NCBI RefSeq assembly: GCF_000699445.3
Contig: NC_067198.1
Coordinates: 28,871,536 to 28,935,535, forward strand
DNA length: 64,000 nt
Source: Schistosoma haematobium
Lineage: Eukaryota; Platyhelminthes; Trematoda; Strigeidida; Schistosomatidae
Direction: 5' to 3'
Below are positions 1-12,100 of the stretch, one piece after another. The translations under genes and the position numbers were made by a program. Below the pieces are notes generated by a model. That model saw nothing but the letters and a program-made list of their open reading frames with translations, made no database searches and was not told the origin of the DNA. How positions within the stretch are numbered: position 1 is the stretch's first letter; every line of letters begins with the position of its first letter.

Positions 1-1400
1 TTTGAATTCGATCCTCGACGAGTTCAGGGGTGGGCTCTGATGACGAGCCTCTAACAAGTCAGCTGTTCAGGGCTTTCTACTTTTCACTGGTTTTCTAATC
101 AAAATCAGTCCATTATGAGAAAATTCAAAAAAAATTTAAATACATGTTCGATTATTATTGATGTTGATATTTCCTTAAACTATATTATTTTACTCAAATC
201 AACCTTATTTTCTTCCTCATTTGACAGACAGAATTATTTTCTCTTTTACAAATGAAAGTGATACAATGTATTTTTAAATATAACAGTCCATTGTTGTCAT
301 CTTTGCCAGATGAATTTACTTTAATGAAAAAAGCTTTTTTCTTATTATAAACAATCCTATTTCACTTAATTTAGCATAACAATAACGGTTAAATATTAAC
401 CATTACCATACACATACCCAACTACATATTACGAATAGTATGTATCAACATGGATAATTTCAAAAGTATCTCTTTCTTGAAGGATATCTTCACTTTTGAT
501 AAAACTTCGTCCCTTTAATGTCTGGTAAACCACTTAATATTTTCAAAATAGAACTCTGTCATTTCTTCTGTCATATGTTACATCCAAATTGTCATTTGAC
601 AAATTTTCAGTGATTTGTTTTTCAAAGTAGTGTCTTATGATGGAGATTTTAACTTACATTTTTACACTGAATTGTATAGTCAAGAAATTCACCGAGTTCA
701 TTTCTTGGAAAACTTCTCTAAACTTAATACAAATACTAAACCAATAATACTAGTGTATAAACTTCATAGATATTCAAGTTTAATGCACACCATTCAGATT
801 TCAAATAACATACTCCTAATTAAATCTCACTACATTAAAATTATTTATAGCAATCAATTAAAAAGTACCTATTGTATTACAAAGTAGGGTTAATTATTAA
901 CATTAAATTCACTAATGAGCTAAGATGTTACAAGAATAAACAAAAACCTAAGAGTAGTCACAAACAAAATATTGAAAAAAAAACATTTTGTTGTTATGAA
1001 ATATTGTATCATTTGGCAACGAAGATCGATTTATTTGTACTACATATTTTTATGATCCATCGTGTCTAGATTTTCTATCACAATGATGATATCATGTAAG
1101 AAACATAGTTCTAATTTATAAGTTATAGTTTCACTAACCATTAAATATATAAATGTTAGGGAGAAAGACTAATAACTTTAGAGAAATTGCAAACAACAGA
1201 AAAAACATATTGTGTAAATCATGTTTTTAAGTAACTAAATTCATTCGACATGATACAATTTATCGTGTGTCTGACTTTATGAAAAGAAGTTTATTTAGAC
1301 ATGTATTGAAACAGCAATTTTTTGGTTGAATATATTTATCTTTGAGAGAAAATAAATCACTACTTCAATTGAATAGTATTTCGTCTCTAGTTCAAGATTC
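1..1400. other. Intergenic or intronic AT-rich DNA, no gene recognised
   Basis: I see no exon with family similarity, no RNA gene and no clear repeat here. The longest open frames (615-887 and 872-1069) are low-complexity, Ile/Lys/Asn-rich translations without motifs. The stretch may be an upstream intron of the PDZ gene that begins to show exons at 6024. Confidence 0.5.
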
Positions 1401-1404
1401 TATT

Positions 1405-1516
1405 GAACGGATGTCAGATGTATGGATAGCGGCTAGCAGTGGAATCCCAGACGTGCGTTTCGTTTTATTTGGAACTCGTCAGCTGGATGTACCTGCATCC
1501 CAGAGTTGATGATGAC
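1405..1516 (-). repeat. Sm-alpha-type SINE fragment with hammerhead ribozyme
   Basis: Read on the minus strand, this fragment contains CTGACGAG, a short stem II region, CGAAAC and the cleavage triplet GTC followed by CTGG. These are the parts of a type I hammerhead ribozyme as known from schistosome Sm-alpha repeats. The tRNA-like part found in the copy at 38881-39211 is missing; the sequence stops after the ribozyme. Stem II is weakened: the GUCC/GGAC pairing seen in other copies is GUUC facing AAAC here, so cleavage activity is doubtful. Confidence 0.75.
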
Positions 1517-2361
1517 TTTTTAAAGCATTTATTTTTCTCATGATAAATGAACAATTATGATGAAATTTCAAATAGAATTATAAGATATTTCAGCTAATTT
1601 ATGATCAAAAAGTTATTTATCTACCAAAATCTGATGAGAACATTGTGAAATGTTACAATATTGATCGTAAATAATATCCCTGATCTGAATACTACATGTC
1701 TTTTAATTACTATCAATGCAAAAATCCAATCAGTTTTGTCTTGATTTAAGACTCCTTAGCAATTCACATGTATGACTTCAAATAAAGTGTGAAACCGTGT
1801 GCCATGGCTAACACTATTTTGTAAGATGATTGTATCGATAGTTTTAAGTTGATAAATGCAAGTTTATTTGTGATGTCGTACGACACTTATCTGATTTGAC
1901 CTGTCTCTCAACCACATTGAACCATAATGATCAACATTTCTATTAAACATTTTTGAAATTCATTATGAAATAGATTATTATATGTAGGACATTCAATTTG
2001 GAATACGAAGTTGGCTTGAACGACTTAGACTCATGTATAAAAAATGACATTGAATTCCATTTTCTTAATACTTTATGTGAAGAGAAGTTATATAGATAAA
2101 AAGTATGTTAAAATACCCATTTTAAGAACAAGAACAGTAGTTTGATATATTCGTATTCAGTGTACATATCAAAATTGGTTTTTCATAATCGTTCATACTC
2201 GTGAAAATCCTTTAGGAATATATTTTTTCTGTAAAAGTCGAATTAAGTATTCTTACAGCTTGTTTTATTCCATTAACATTATCATAATGATCTAATTTAT
2301 TCTTTAAAATGCAACTGTTTTTTGTCCTTAAATGCCAAAGAAAAAAACAAAGCACTTTCCC

Positions 2362-2776
2362 AATTATTCTGATTTAAGGGAACTTCATCCATAATCGATC
2401 AAATTTGAACAGGGTGCAAACTATTGACCATTTATCTAGTACTTATGAAGAAATTTACATCTTGATACTCAAATCTAGATAATTAGTGTACAATTTTACA
2501 TGTAAACATGTAAGCACATTCGATATTCTTCTATAATGATATGTAATTACTTCAGTGTAAATAATTCTAATGTTTCCTCTGACAAATTAGTTCGATCTCA
2601 TTCAACAAATATAAACGATATCCACATTATCAAAGAATGTATACATAAGTAACAAGATCTTATCTAATACTTATCCAATTGTGTTTATTTGCTTATGATA
2701 AGGTTACGACATAATCTAATACATGAAAATTGTTCATTACATGAAGAATGTATGTATGTTGTGCATATATCTATAT
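2362..2776 (+). repeat. Left arm of 415-bp inverted repeat
   Basis: This segment is nearly identical to the reverse complement of 4185-4599; coordinates of matching bases sum to 6961. It begins with AATTATTCTGATTTAAGG and ends near TGTGCATATATCTATAT. The arms flank about 1.4 kb holding a decayed minus-strand Penelope-like reverse transcriptase. PLEs are known to carry terminal repeats in varied orientation, so the arms could be PLE-derived or an independent duplication. Confidence 0.85.
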
Positions 2777-3059
2777 GTCACTGCTATAAGAAACAGTGAA
2801 TAAAGGATGAATCTGTTTACATATAAGGACAATTAATCGTTTACGTTAAATATGAATCTGGAGCTGTATAAGAGTTAAACAGATCAGCTGAGATATGCAT
2901 AGATTTTAAAACTAAATAGTCATAATTATTATCATAGTGTCCAGTGGTGTTGCTAAAATTGGTCGTGTAGTGGTAGTTTACGATCCTTGTATTTATTTAT
3001 TAATAAACACTTTCCGTAATGTCTCTTCTATGAATACTGTTCTGATTCACCGATATACA

Positions 3060-4184
3060 CAAAGCTTCGGTTGTAATTCTTTCGTCAGATGAGCTGAATC
3101 CCTTTTAAAGTATTTTCGTCCCTTCAAAATCGTTTTTCTAATACATTTTGCTCTATTACTTAGCTGTTTCTCAGCTTCTTGGGTTCAGCTAAGGATTTGG
3201 AAATAAGTTTCAAACATTTTTAGGGCTCCTTCAACTTGATGTTCAACTATCTATATATTTTTCTTACATACACAGCAATACACTCATTGCACTTAATTTC
3301 ATAAATACAGTCTTATTGTTTCTCTTTTAGTATCCTGTTTCATTACTCTAACTAAAGTTGATCTAATAGTGTCACTGGCTCAAAAATAACCAATATCATG
3401 TCTGTTTAAAATAATTTTTGTTTCTTTCGATGTTTCTTTACAATATGGGATGACTACCATGAGTTTCCATTCTCTCTATGTACATTATGATTTGTTCTTC
3501 TCTCTTCACTTATTTGCTCTAAATATTGACGGAATCAAATTAACTTCAGCATGTTTATTGCTTGCTTTCGTAACAAGCTAATTACTGCTTTTTACCAAAT
3601 TTCTAACGACTGTAACTTTCACTGAAATTGACTTTTCTGACTCATTATCTAATTATCTTTCTTAATATTGTTGATTTTCAGAATATGCTAGTCTTTACAC
3701 TATAGTTATGAATTCTTCCAACCAAACATTCAAGAAATATTAGTTTATGATCTACAGTGTCAATCTTTTCGGTCAATTTAATACTTTTCTACCTATTGTT
3801 AACCAGTTCAAATATTTCTTATAATCTGCCATATCTGAATACAACGAATATGTCATTCACGTATCGAAACCAAATTTTAGGTGGATACCCACATCTCATA
3901 ATTGCATTATTCTCTGAAACGCTTATTAATAAATTTGAAATTATAGGTAATAGTGATGAATTCGTCGGTTCATCTTCTCTCTGTCGATATAGATCACCTG
4001 AAAAAAAGAATGGTGTATAACACTGATATAATTTCAAACATTTAATAATCTGTAGAAAATATAACAGATGACGTGAATTTTATACTTTACCCAATCCCGA
4101 ACATTCATCAATTATATCTAACGCTTGCTTACAGAGTGCATTTGTAAACAAAGTGGACATATTGAAACTTGCAGTGATATGAGA
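3060..4184 (-). mobile_element. Decayed Penelope-like element (RT core remnant)
   Basis: On the minus strand, 4080-4200 translates to SFNMSTLFTNA, a decayed form of RT motif A (usual form S-[FL]-D-V-x-S-L-F-T-N-V). Farther along, 3819-4037 holds a YRQ fragment followed by FRYVNDIFVV, where the catalytic YVDD reads YVND. Stops and frameshifts lie between these pieces. I see no GIY-YIG domain. The copy lies wholly between the arms of the inverted repeat. It is divergent from the other PLEs in this window. Confidence 0.7.
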
Positions 4185-4599
4185 TACAGATATATGCACA
4201 ACATACATACATTCTTCATGTAATGAACAATTTTCATGTATTAGATTATGTCGTAACCTTATCATAAGCAAATAAACACAATTGGATAAGTATTAGATAA
4301 GATCTTGTTACTTATGTATACATTCTTTGATAATGTGGATATCGTTTATATTTGTTGAATGAGATCGAACTAATTTGTCAGAGGAAACATTAGAATTATT
4401 TACACTGAAGTAATTACATATCATTATAGAAGAATATCGAATGTGCTTACATGTTTACATGTAAAATTGTACACTAATTATCTAGATTTGAGTATCAAGA
4501 TGTAAATTTCTTCATAAGTACTAGATAAATGGTCAATAGTTTGCACCCTGTTCAAATTTGATCGATTATGGATGAAGTTCCCTTAAATCAGAATAATTA
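4185..4599 (-). repeat. Right arm of 415-bp inverted repeat
   Basis: Reverse-complement partner of 2362-2776. The match runs from GATATATGCACA through the AATAATTATT at the outer end. Only scattered substitutions separate the arms by eye, so the duplication is much younger than the decayed PLE between them. Confidence 0.85.
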
Positions 4600-6023
4600 T
4601 TCAAATACAAATTTTACATTTAACGTCTCCTGTGTTCTCGGCGCCTGATTTCTGTCAAAGTATTCGTTGATATTTTGAGGATAGCTGATATCAACTCTTC
4701 AGTCGCTTTATGTTATTAAATATGTAACATACCTTATTTACCAGTGCTTCTTGATTTGCTCTTCATCTCATAAACACTTTTCACTAATCTAAACTTCACG
4801 TATAGAGAATACGATAAAAGCAACGATGTTCGAATAAATACGGTTATTGTAAGATCGTTCTAAAAAATATATTGCTGAAATTTTCGAGGTTTTTTTGAAA
4901 AACCATGGCTAAATTAGTCATATGATTATCAAAATAAAATCTCAATTACTGTAAAAACTAATACACTGAGTTAAATATATATTGAACAGTTAGATGCAAC
5001 TGGTAACAGCAATTGAATTTCTCTGTTGTACCGGTATACTTAAATAATTGAACAGTGCTCACAGTTCATGTTTCATTATAATTATCCGCTCTTTTTGACA
5101 CTCCATACAGCTAATATTCTGTTCCTATATCTATTTCAACGTATACTATCCGGCATTAAGTGAAAATAACTTTATCGTCTATTGATTCATTGATAATTTT
5201 TTGCATTATTTAATTGATTAAATAGAATAAAATGGAATAGCTAAACTTTTTATTCGACATATCACCACTCGAGAAAAATAGATAATCAATAGTGAATCTT
5301 TTAATGGAAACAAAAATATCAAACTATTGAAAATATTACGTTAAAATCAAGTTTATTATTTGTGTTTGTGTAATTTATTCAAATTCCGCATACAAATGAT
5401 CAAATAAAACCAATTCGTTTTAACACTTAAACCTTAAATCAATTGTATCATTGAACAAAACTTCAGGAGTCCCTACAGGGGCTACTGCCGGTCCCAAGCC
5501 CGGATAAAGGAGGAAATGTTGTTAGAAACTAGTGTGAGATACTGAACATTAGTTTCTATAGCTTTACAAGTAGAAAGTGTATTGTTTTAACATTTTTCAT
5601 TACTCATCACATTTGTAGACATATAGTTTTATTGTAGTATATGAAGTTAATTTTCTTGCCATAAAACTCTTATAGAATCGTTACGATTAGATATCTGGTT
5701 CACTATAAATGAACTTAGATTATTCAACAAAATCACAACATTGTATACTTTTAATGAATGTTTACTGAAAAAAAATCATAATTTTTATATTATATAATTC
5801 AATAGAATTCATACACTGTGAATTCTGCCTGAAGCCTTTCTATGATTACTGAAGGTCATAAGCTCGGATAAAAGAGAGGTGAGCATTGGGTTAGCTATCT
5901 TATCCTGTAGTAAAGGTCCTTGTTGAAATAATATCCATTATTTCGTGCATAAAATTTAAATTCTCGTTTATCTGTTTTTTATTGGCATTGATTTCTGATT
6001 TCATTCCATTTTATTTGATACAG
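4600..6023. other. AT-rich non-coding DNA with two short RTE-like scraps
   Basis: There is no exon signal. Two pieces, about 5461-5535 and 5818-5895, share a GC-richer motif (GGTCCCAAGCCCGGATAAA in the first, a decayed form in the second). It resembles sequence I associate with the 3' region of schistosome RTE-type LINEs. The identification from memory is weak. The rest is probably an intron of the PDZ gene. Confidence 0.4.
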
Positions 6024-6140
6024 TCTGTTCACGTACAACGCATTGATCATGGTTCAAACTCCGGATTTAATCTAACATTAACATCAAGCAATCTACAAAA
6101 CATTGGTAAGCAACATTATGAAGATGTGTTCGTCGAAACG
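6024..6140 (+). CDS. PDZ gene exon: first half of PDZ domain
   Basis: Acceptor CAG at 6021-6023 and donor GTGAGT at 6141. The 39 codons are in phase 0 at both ends. They give strands A and B with the ligand-binding loop ([11 protein letters not shown]) and strand C (DVFVET). A competing donor, GTAAGC at 6106, would leave phase 1 and a stop in the next exon, so I reject it. The link to the next exon is a few residues shorter than usual for a PDZ domain, so a tiny missed exon is possible. Confidence 0.7.
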
Positions 6141-9100
6141 GTGAGTTAAGTAGATTGATAATACATTTTTTTATCAAGCAGAATATCTGAAAATCTTTAA
6201 AAATAACTAATTGAGATCTCAATGTTATATGTTTATGTATATTAGCGGAATTCAGTTCAATAAAATTCGAACAAATCACAATAACCTTTACATTCACTTT
6301 ACATCAGTCTACAGATTACCGACATCTTGATTCTTTATGAAAATTGTTCTAGTGAATACAGTCAGTTATCTTCAATCTACAATATAATTTTAACGTTTAT
6401 GTTTGTTACTGAAACTATTTCGTCCACACAATTTGCATTGAAAACAAATGTAACTTAAAGTTTTGTTGGAATAACAAATTTCAACAGCTTACTCAAATCT
6501 CAGTGTCTTGTGAAAACTTATCAGCTATTATTTGTATTTTTTGCAACGTACGATATCAGAATAGTGTTGTTTTAAAGTATTAAACATAGTTAAGTCATCT
6601 CAGTACCATACAATTTTTATTCAAAACGTTAGCTGATTCCCTCGATCTTATTAAACAGACACAAGTTTTAGTAAACTTAGATAGTAGCTAGTGCGTTTCT
6701 TCCTACTTGAAACTCACCAAATGAATGTGTTTGCATTTCAGTATTGTTGTTCACATCGAGACTCAAACTCAGAATCTTTCGCTACAAACACCAAACACGT
6801 TATTCGCTGAGCTGCTGAACACAACTATATTAAATAATATAGTTTTTTTAAATTTCATATTTGATCTTAATAAGGTAATAAGTGTACTTTGCTTTATTTA
6901 AATTAACCACTTTTTCCTCTAACATTCAGCCGATATAGACCTATAAAACCTATTCTGTGTTCAACAATATATTAAAATTGTGAATGCTTACAAACTCTTA
7001 GATACTGACCCCTATCTTGTTAATCTTCCTCATACAATTTTGCCGATTGTTGAACTCTTTTGTTAAATCACTCATAAAGATGGTACAATAATATACCATA
7101 CAAAAGTATAATTTAATTTCATTTTGTGTATAGATGTTTAGTAAGAAGGAATCGTCATTTACTGCAAGCTATGATAATTAAAGCTTAGAAGATAATAACA
7201 ATGAATTGGCGTCTGCTATATCTTTTGTTCATTGTAATTTATTAAAACATTCGATCACCGGTAATTCATATAAAACAGTACATATTTCACAGTGTAGTCG
7301 AATTCATTCGCTTTAAATCCTAATTCGGTTTCAGTCTTGACAATATTTACTTTGACCAGTAAATCTGATAAATATCTAATTTATTTCAATAATCCATGAC
7401 AAATTCCTAACTTTACCAAAATTTTCAGGATTAAATATGAGTATTACGCTTTTCTGATGGGAAATTATTATTTATAGATTACTACTAATTTATAAAAGAA
7501 TAAACATAAGTAAACAGACAATTTTAAATAAAAATTCTTTATACATATTTATGAAAATATTTACTTAAAACTTGAAAATATAAACAATGTACTACAACTA
7601 TTACAACTGACTAACTGATTATTTATTCAGGAAAATTGTAAAAATGGAATCAAAACTGGTGATCAAGTTATACAAATTAATGGTGTATCAGTTAGAAATT
7701 TGAAACAAGCAAATGAACTTCTTGAACGATCTGGTAAATCCGTCAGTCTTCTATTACTGAGACCTGTCAAAATTGTAAGTATCGTTGTGTATTTATAATA
7801 TTTATAATTTACGAATAAACTAGACACTAATTTTATTTCATATATTATATGTTTAGAAGATCAATAATTTCAGGGAGAATATCTTTGTTTATTAGTTTCA
7901 AATAAGATTTATAAATAGAACATCACCAATTTGACATCAGTGTTGTTTTGTCATACATGTAAATCTCAACAAATAATCGATTATAAACACGAACTTCGAT
8001 TGATCATAACGAATAAACAGTATCTGAAATTTTCTTCTGACAAGATATAACTATTTGGAAACTACATAATGACAGTTACAACTTTATAAAGTTAAAAATC
8101 TAAAATGGATAGATGTCATTTAACTTGATAAAGACAAATAAAAAATCAATATGCAAAATGCATACTGTTTTGTATGTTTTACTTTATCAATAACTTGTCA
8201 GGTTTAATTAATCGTCAACAAATTGAAATGTATCACCTTTTAATCAGTTCATTAATCAGATTAAGCTTTTATTAAAGTCAGTATTATGCAAATAAACAAT
8301 ACTGATCACTTAGTAACATAGTTGATCTGTATGTTATTAAATATAGACACTAAAGCACAACTACAGTACAACAAAGTCCATTAGAATTATCTATGAATTA
8401 TCAATGAATTAAATGAACTCAACTATTCATATGACCTTAGTTAATTTACATGAACAGGATTGAACCAAGTTAACTATTGTAAATAAAACTTGCATATTTA
8501 ACAAGTATTAACATCTCTTCGTGGATTACTGATAAAATGTAACGATATCTTGGAATATTATAATACGTTTCTTTCATATCGTAGAGCAGTATTTTTTCAT
8601 TCCCTTAGTTTTTGCATTGCTACGTACTGAGTGCGTAGGATCCTACTCAAAGAACCATTTCATATTCATAATATTTGTTTGTAAGTATCATTATCAAAGT
8701 TTGACTTGATAATTTCAAATAAATTGAGCATTGGGTAGATTGTTATAAACAAATAATATATTTGTAATAAAGCCAAACTAGTGGATATAGCGCATCATTT
8801 TCATTCTTCTGGACCAAAGCAGAGAAGCATATTAACTTCTCAGCACTTCAAATCATTAAGAGAATTGCGAAATAATGCAGATATTATTATACTTAAACCC
8901 GATAAAGGATCTGGTGTTGCTATTATGAATAAGTCCAATTACAAAAATAAAATGGAATCCATTCGCAGTGATAAAAGCAAATTTTTGGCTGATGTTGACT
9001 CCGATGGATTACATAAATTAGAAAAGATAGTAAATTCGAATCTTGTGAAACTGTTAAACATGAACGCTATTAACAAGGATGAGTTTAATTTATTAAAACC

Positions 9101-12100
9101 TATGGGTTCGGCGTATCCTAATTTATATGGATTACCTAAAATTCATATGCCTAATACCCCCCTACGTCCAATTCCATCAGTGTGTCGGCCACTTACACAC
9201 AACCTTGCAAAATGGCTTACAAAAGTATTAAACCCTATCCGAAATCAATATTGTAAGTATTCTTTGACTGACTCATTTGGATTAATCAAATACTTAAAGG
9301 ATATAAATATAAAGACAAAAACAATGTGCTCCTTTGATGTGAACACTTTATTTACAAATGTACCTCTCAGGTTAACTATTGATACTTTGTGTGACTACAC
9401 CACTGCCATTTCCTGTTAACACTCTTGAAGATTTATTATTATTGTGTACGGATAATGTAAAATTCACTTTTGATGGTGAACACTTCCGACAAACAGATGG
9501 TGTAGCTATGGGTAGCCCTTGAGGACCATTGCTGGCTGATGTGTTCATGGGAAATGTTGAAAATTTAGTTGAAGACTCAATTCGAAAGATGGGTCTGTAT
9601 AAACGATATGTCGTTGATATAATAATCATGGGGGATAAAGGTGAAGACATAAACGCTGGTTAGAATAATTCAATAGAAGTCTAAAGCACATTTCTCTTAC
9701 ATGTGAAGAAGAGAAGAACAACCAAATTCATTTTCTAGACATCCTGATTAGTAGGAGAGATTATAGTTCCATCCAACGTGCTATATATAGAAAGCCAACA
9801 TGGACAGGGCAATATCTTAATTTTCATAGTCACTGCACTATTCATTACAAACGTGGTTTAATAAAGAGCTTATTCAATAGAATCAATCGTATTTGTACTA
9901 GTGATACTACTAAAGTAGAGACGAAGCTCTTGACTGATACGTTAATGAATAATGGTTATTCTTTGAAGTTCATAAACCGCTGGATGGGTTACAATACGAC
10001 TAAACCTATGACGCTTGTGGCACCCAAAAGTGAGTTTACATTACGTTACTATTCAGAAGCGATACAAATAGTCTCATGTTGAAACGGAGACTTAAATTAG
10101 CTATCAACCGGACATTTTATGCAGCCCAACTTGTCATTATCGAAAAGACAAGGTCTATGTTTCACCAAAAGCCCAAACAGCACGAAAGCTATTGTGTCAC
10201 ATCCCATTGTGTCTATCAATTTACATGTATGTGCAGAAACAATCGTGATGGGTGAGTGAACACATACCAAAATGGTTGCAGCAACAAATAGATTCCAATG
10301 GTAAAATAAGATCACAGGATAGACAGACATCATCCTCCATTGCGAAACATTTGATTGAGACTGGTCATAAGGTTGACATCAAGTCAGCATTTGTAGTGTT
10401 ATACAAAATCCTTCAAGGACGTATACTAAGGTTTACTGAAGCCTTGGCTATACGGAAGTTGAAACCCCATTTATGTGTTCCAAAGCAATTTGTCCTAACA
10501 CTTAATCTACCCTGGTAATGCTGATTTATTATCCAGAGAGGTAATCACATTTGTTTTTGTGTACTTAAGTATTATTTCTTTTCTTTGTTATGGCCTAACT
10601 TTAACCTGTCTAGTTTACCTTTTAATTTCCATGTATAAATGTTCTTAAGCACTATATGTGTGATCACATTGTTCGAATTGCATTGCGCAAATATATCTCA
10701 TCATTCTGATAAACTTCGTCTTCTCATTGCATTATCGAAATTTATTAAAGGAACTGATTCTTTTAAATATTTTAATAAGTAGAAAAATTAGATTTTCTGA
10801 CGTTTCGTCACTTCGTGTAAGCCATTTCTTTAGAGCATAAATAAATAATCAAATCAAAATTAATCCAAGTTTAAATAATAGTTCAAGTGGTACTATTTAA
10901 ACTTGGATTAATCTTGATTTGGTCATTTATTTATAATATTTGTTTATTTGTAATTGTAAACCAGTTTGGGTCCTTCATTAATATGAAGTACAAAAATGTG
11001 CTTGTAACTTCATAGTTGCTTTTCTTATGATTTCGGAAATTCTTGTTTATTTAAAGTTTTGAAACTAACCAACTGAATGTTCTCAATCTAACGTAAAAAC
11101 TTAAGTACTGAATGTAAATTGTTTACATTAAGTCAATCTAACTAACATACTTTATACACGTTTTTTTCTAATCATAAAATTGTTATTTTATTTAAGTCGA
11201 AAAAGAAACATTGTGAATGTTTTGAAGTGACTATAACAACTTTTCTAAGTTAAAGCTTCAACTATAGTGGGCGGATGATAATCATTACTGAAAGCGGTTT
11301 TCAAAAATGGAGAATATTTGAGCGAACAATTGTTTTGAATAACTTGATCATCAGGCTCTACAGTTATAAGTCCATAATTACGATATTTTCTACAAAGGTT
11401 GAAAGAAGGCATATATTCATGAATTTGACAATGTTATATTCTTCATTTTTTGCATATTGTATGAAGATTTTTAAACTGATGTGAAAGCAGTTTTGTTACA
11501 AAATAGTTTTTTATCGAATCGTGTATTTTTGCCTTTCCAAAGGTGTAGCATGTTTTTTCACCATTAAATGTCGATATTTACTCGAGCTGTTTACCGAATT
11601 TCCAGTGATTAATTATCTACTAAGAATTTCTCGTAAGGTAGATAGTATTATTGTCGACTCTTTAAAACTAAATGTACATGTGATAATACCACAGGTTCCT
11701 CAGTTTCATTCAATATATGATAATTCATTATTGCAACTTTAAGTCTTCTGGTTCAAACAATGAAAAGAGTTTATAAAGATTTTTATAATATACATATACA
11801 CGTGTACCACTGATTAGATTATAACTAATTAGACATTTTTAATTATACTGGTTATTTTTTTATCTTAGGAAATTCTATTTTTCAAACATAAAATCAACAA
11901 ACTGATGACCATTATTTTCAAATTTAACTTTGATTACATTCTTCAGTTTCTTTTGTTGTTGCTGTTTTTATAGTCTAATTCAGACGGTGACAAGTCTTTC
12001 TGCATTCCCAGTAAAAGTGAATTGATCAACAAAACCTGTATAAAAAATCAAATTATCCAATCATCTCGAACATTACCTCACATGGTTTACACAACACCAG

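Noticed and set aside
6106..6111. Early splice donor GTAAGC in the first PDZ exon
   Set aside because: It leaves phase 1 and creates a stop at the start of the next exon, and it removes the conserved DVFVET strand.
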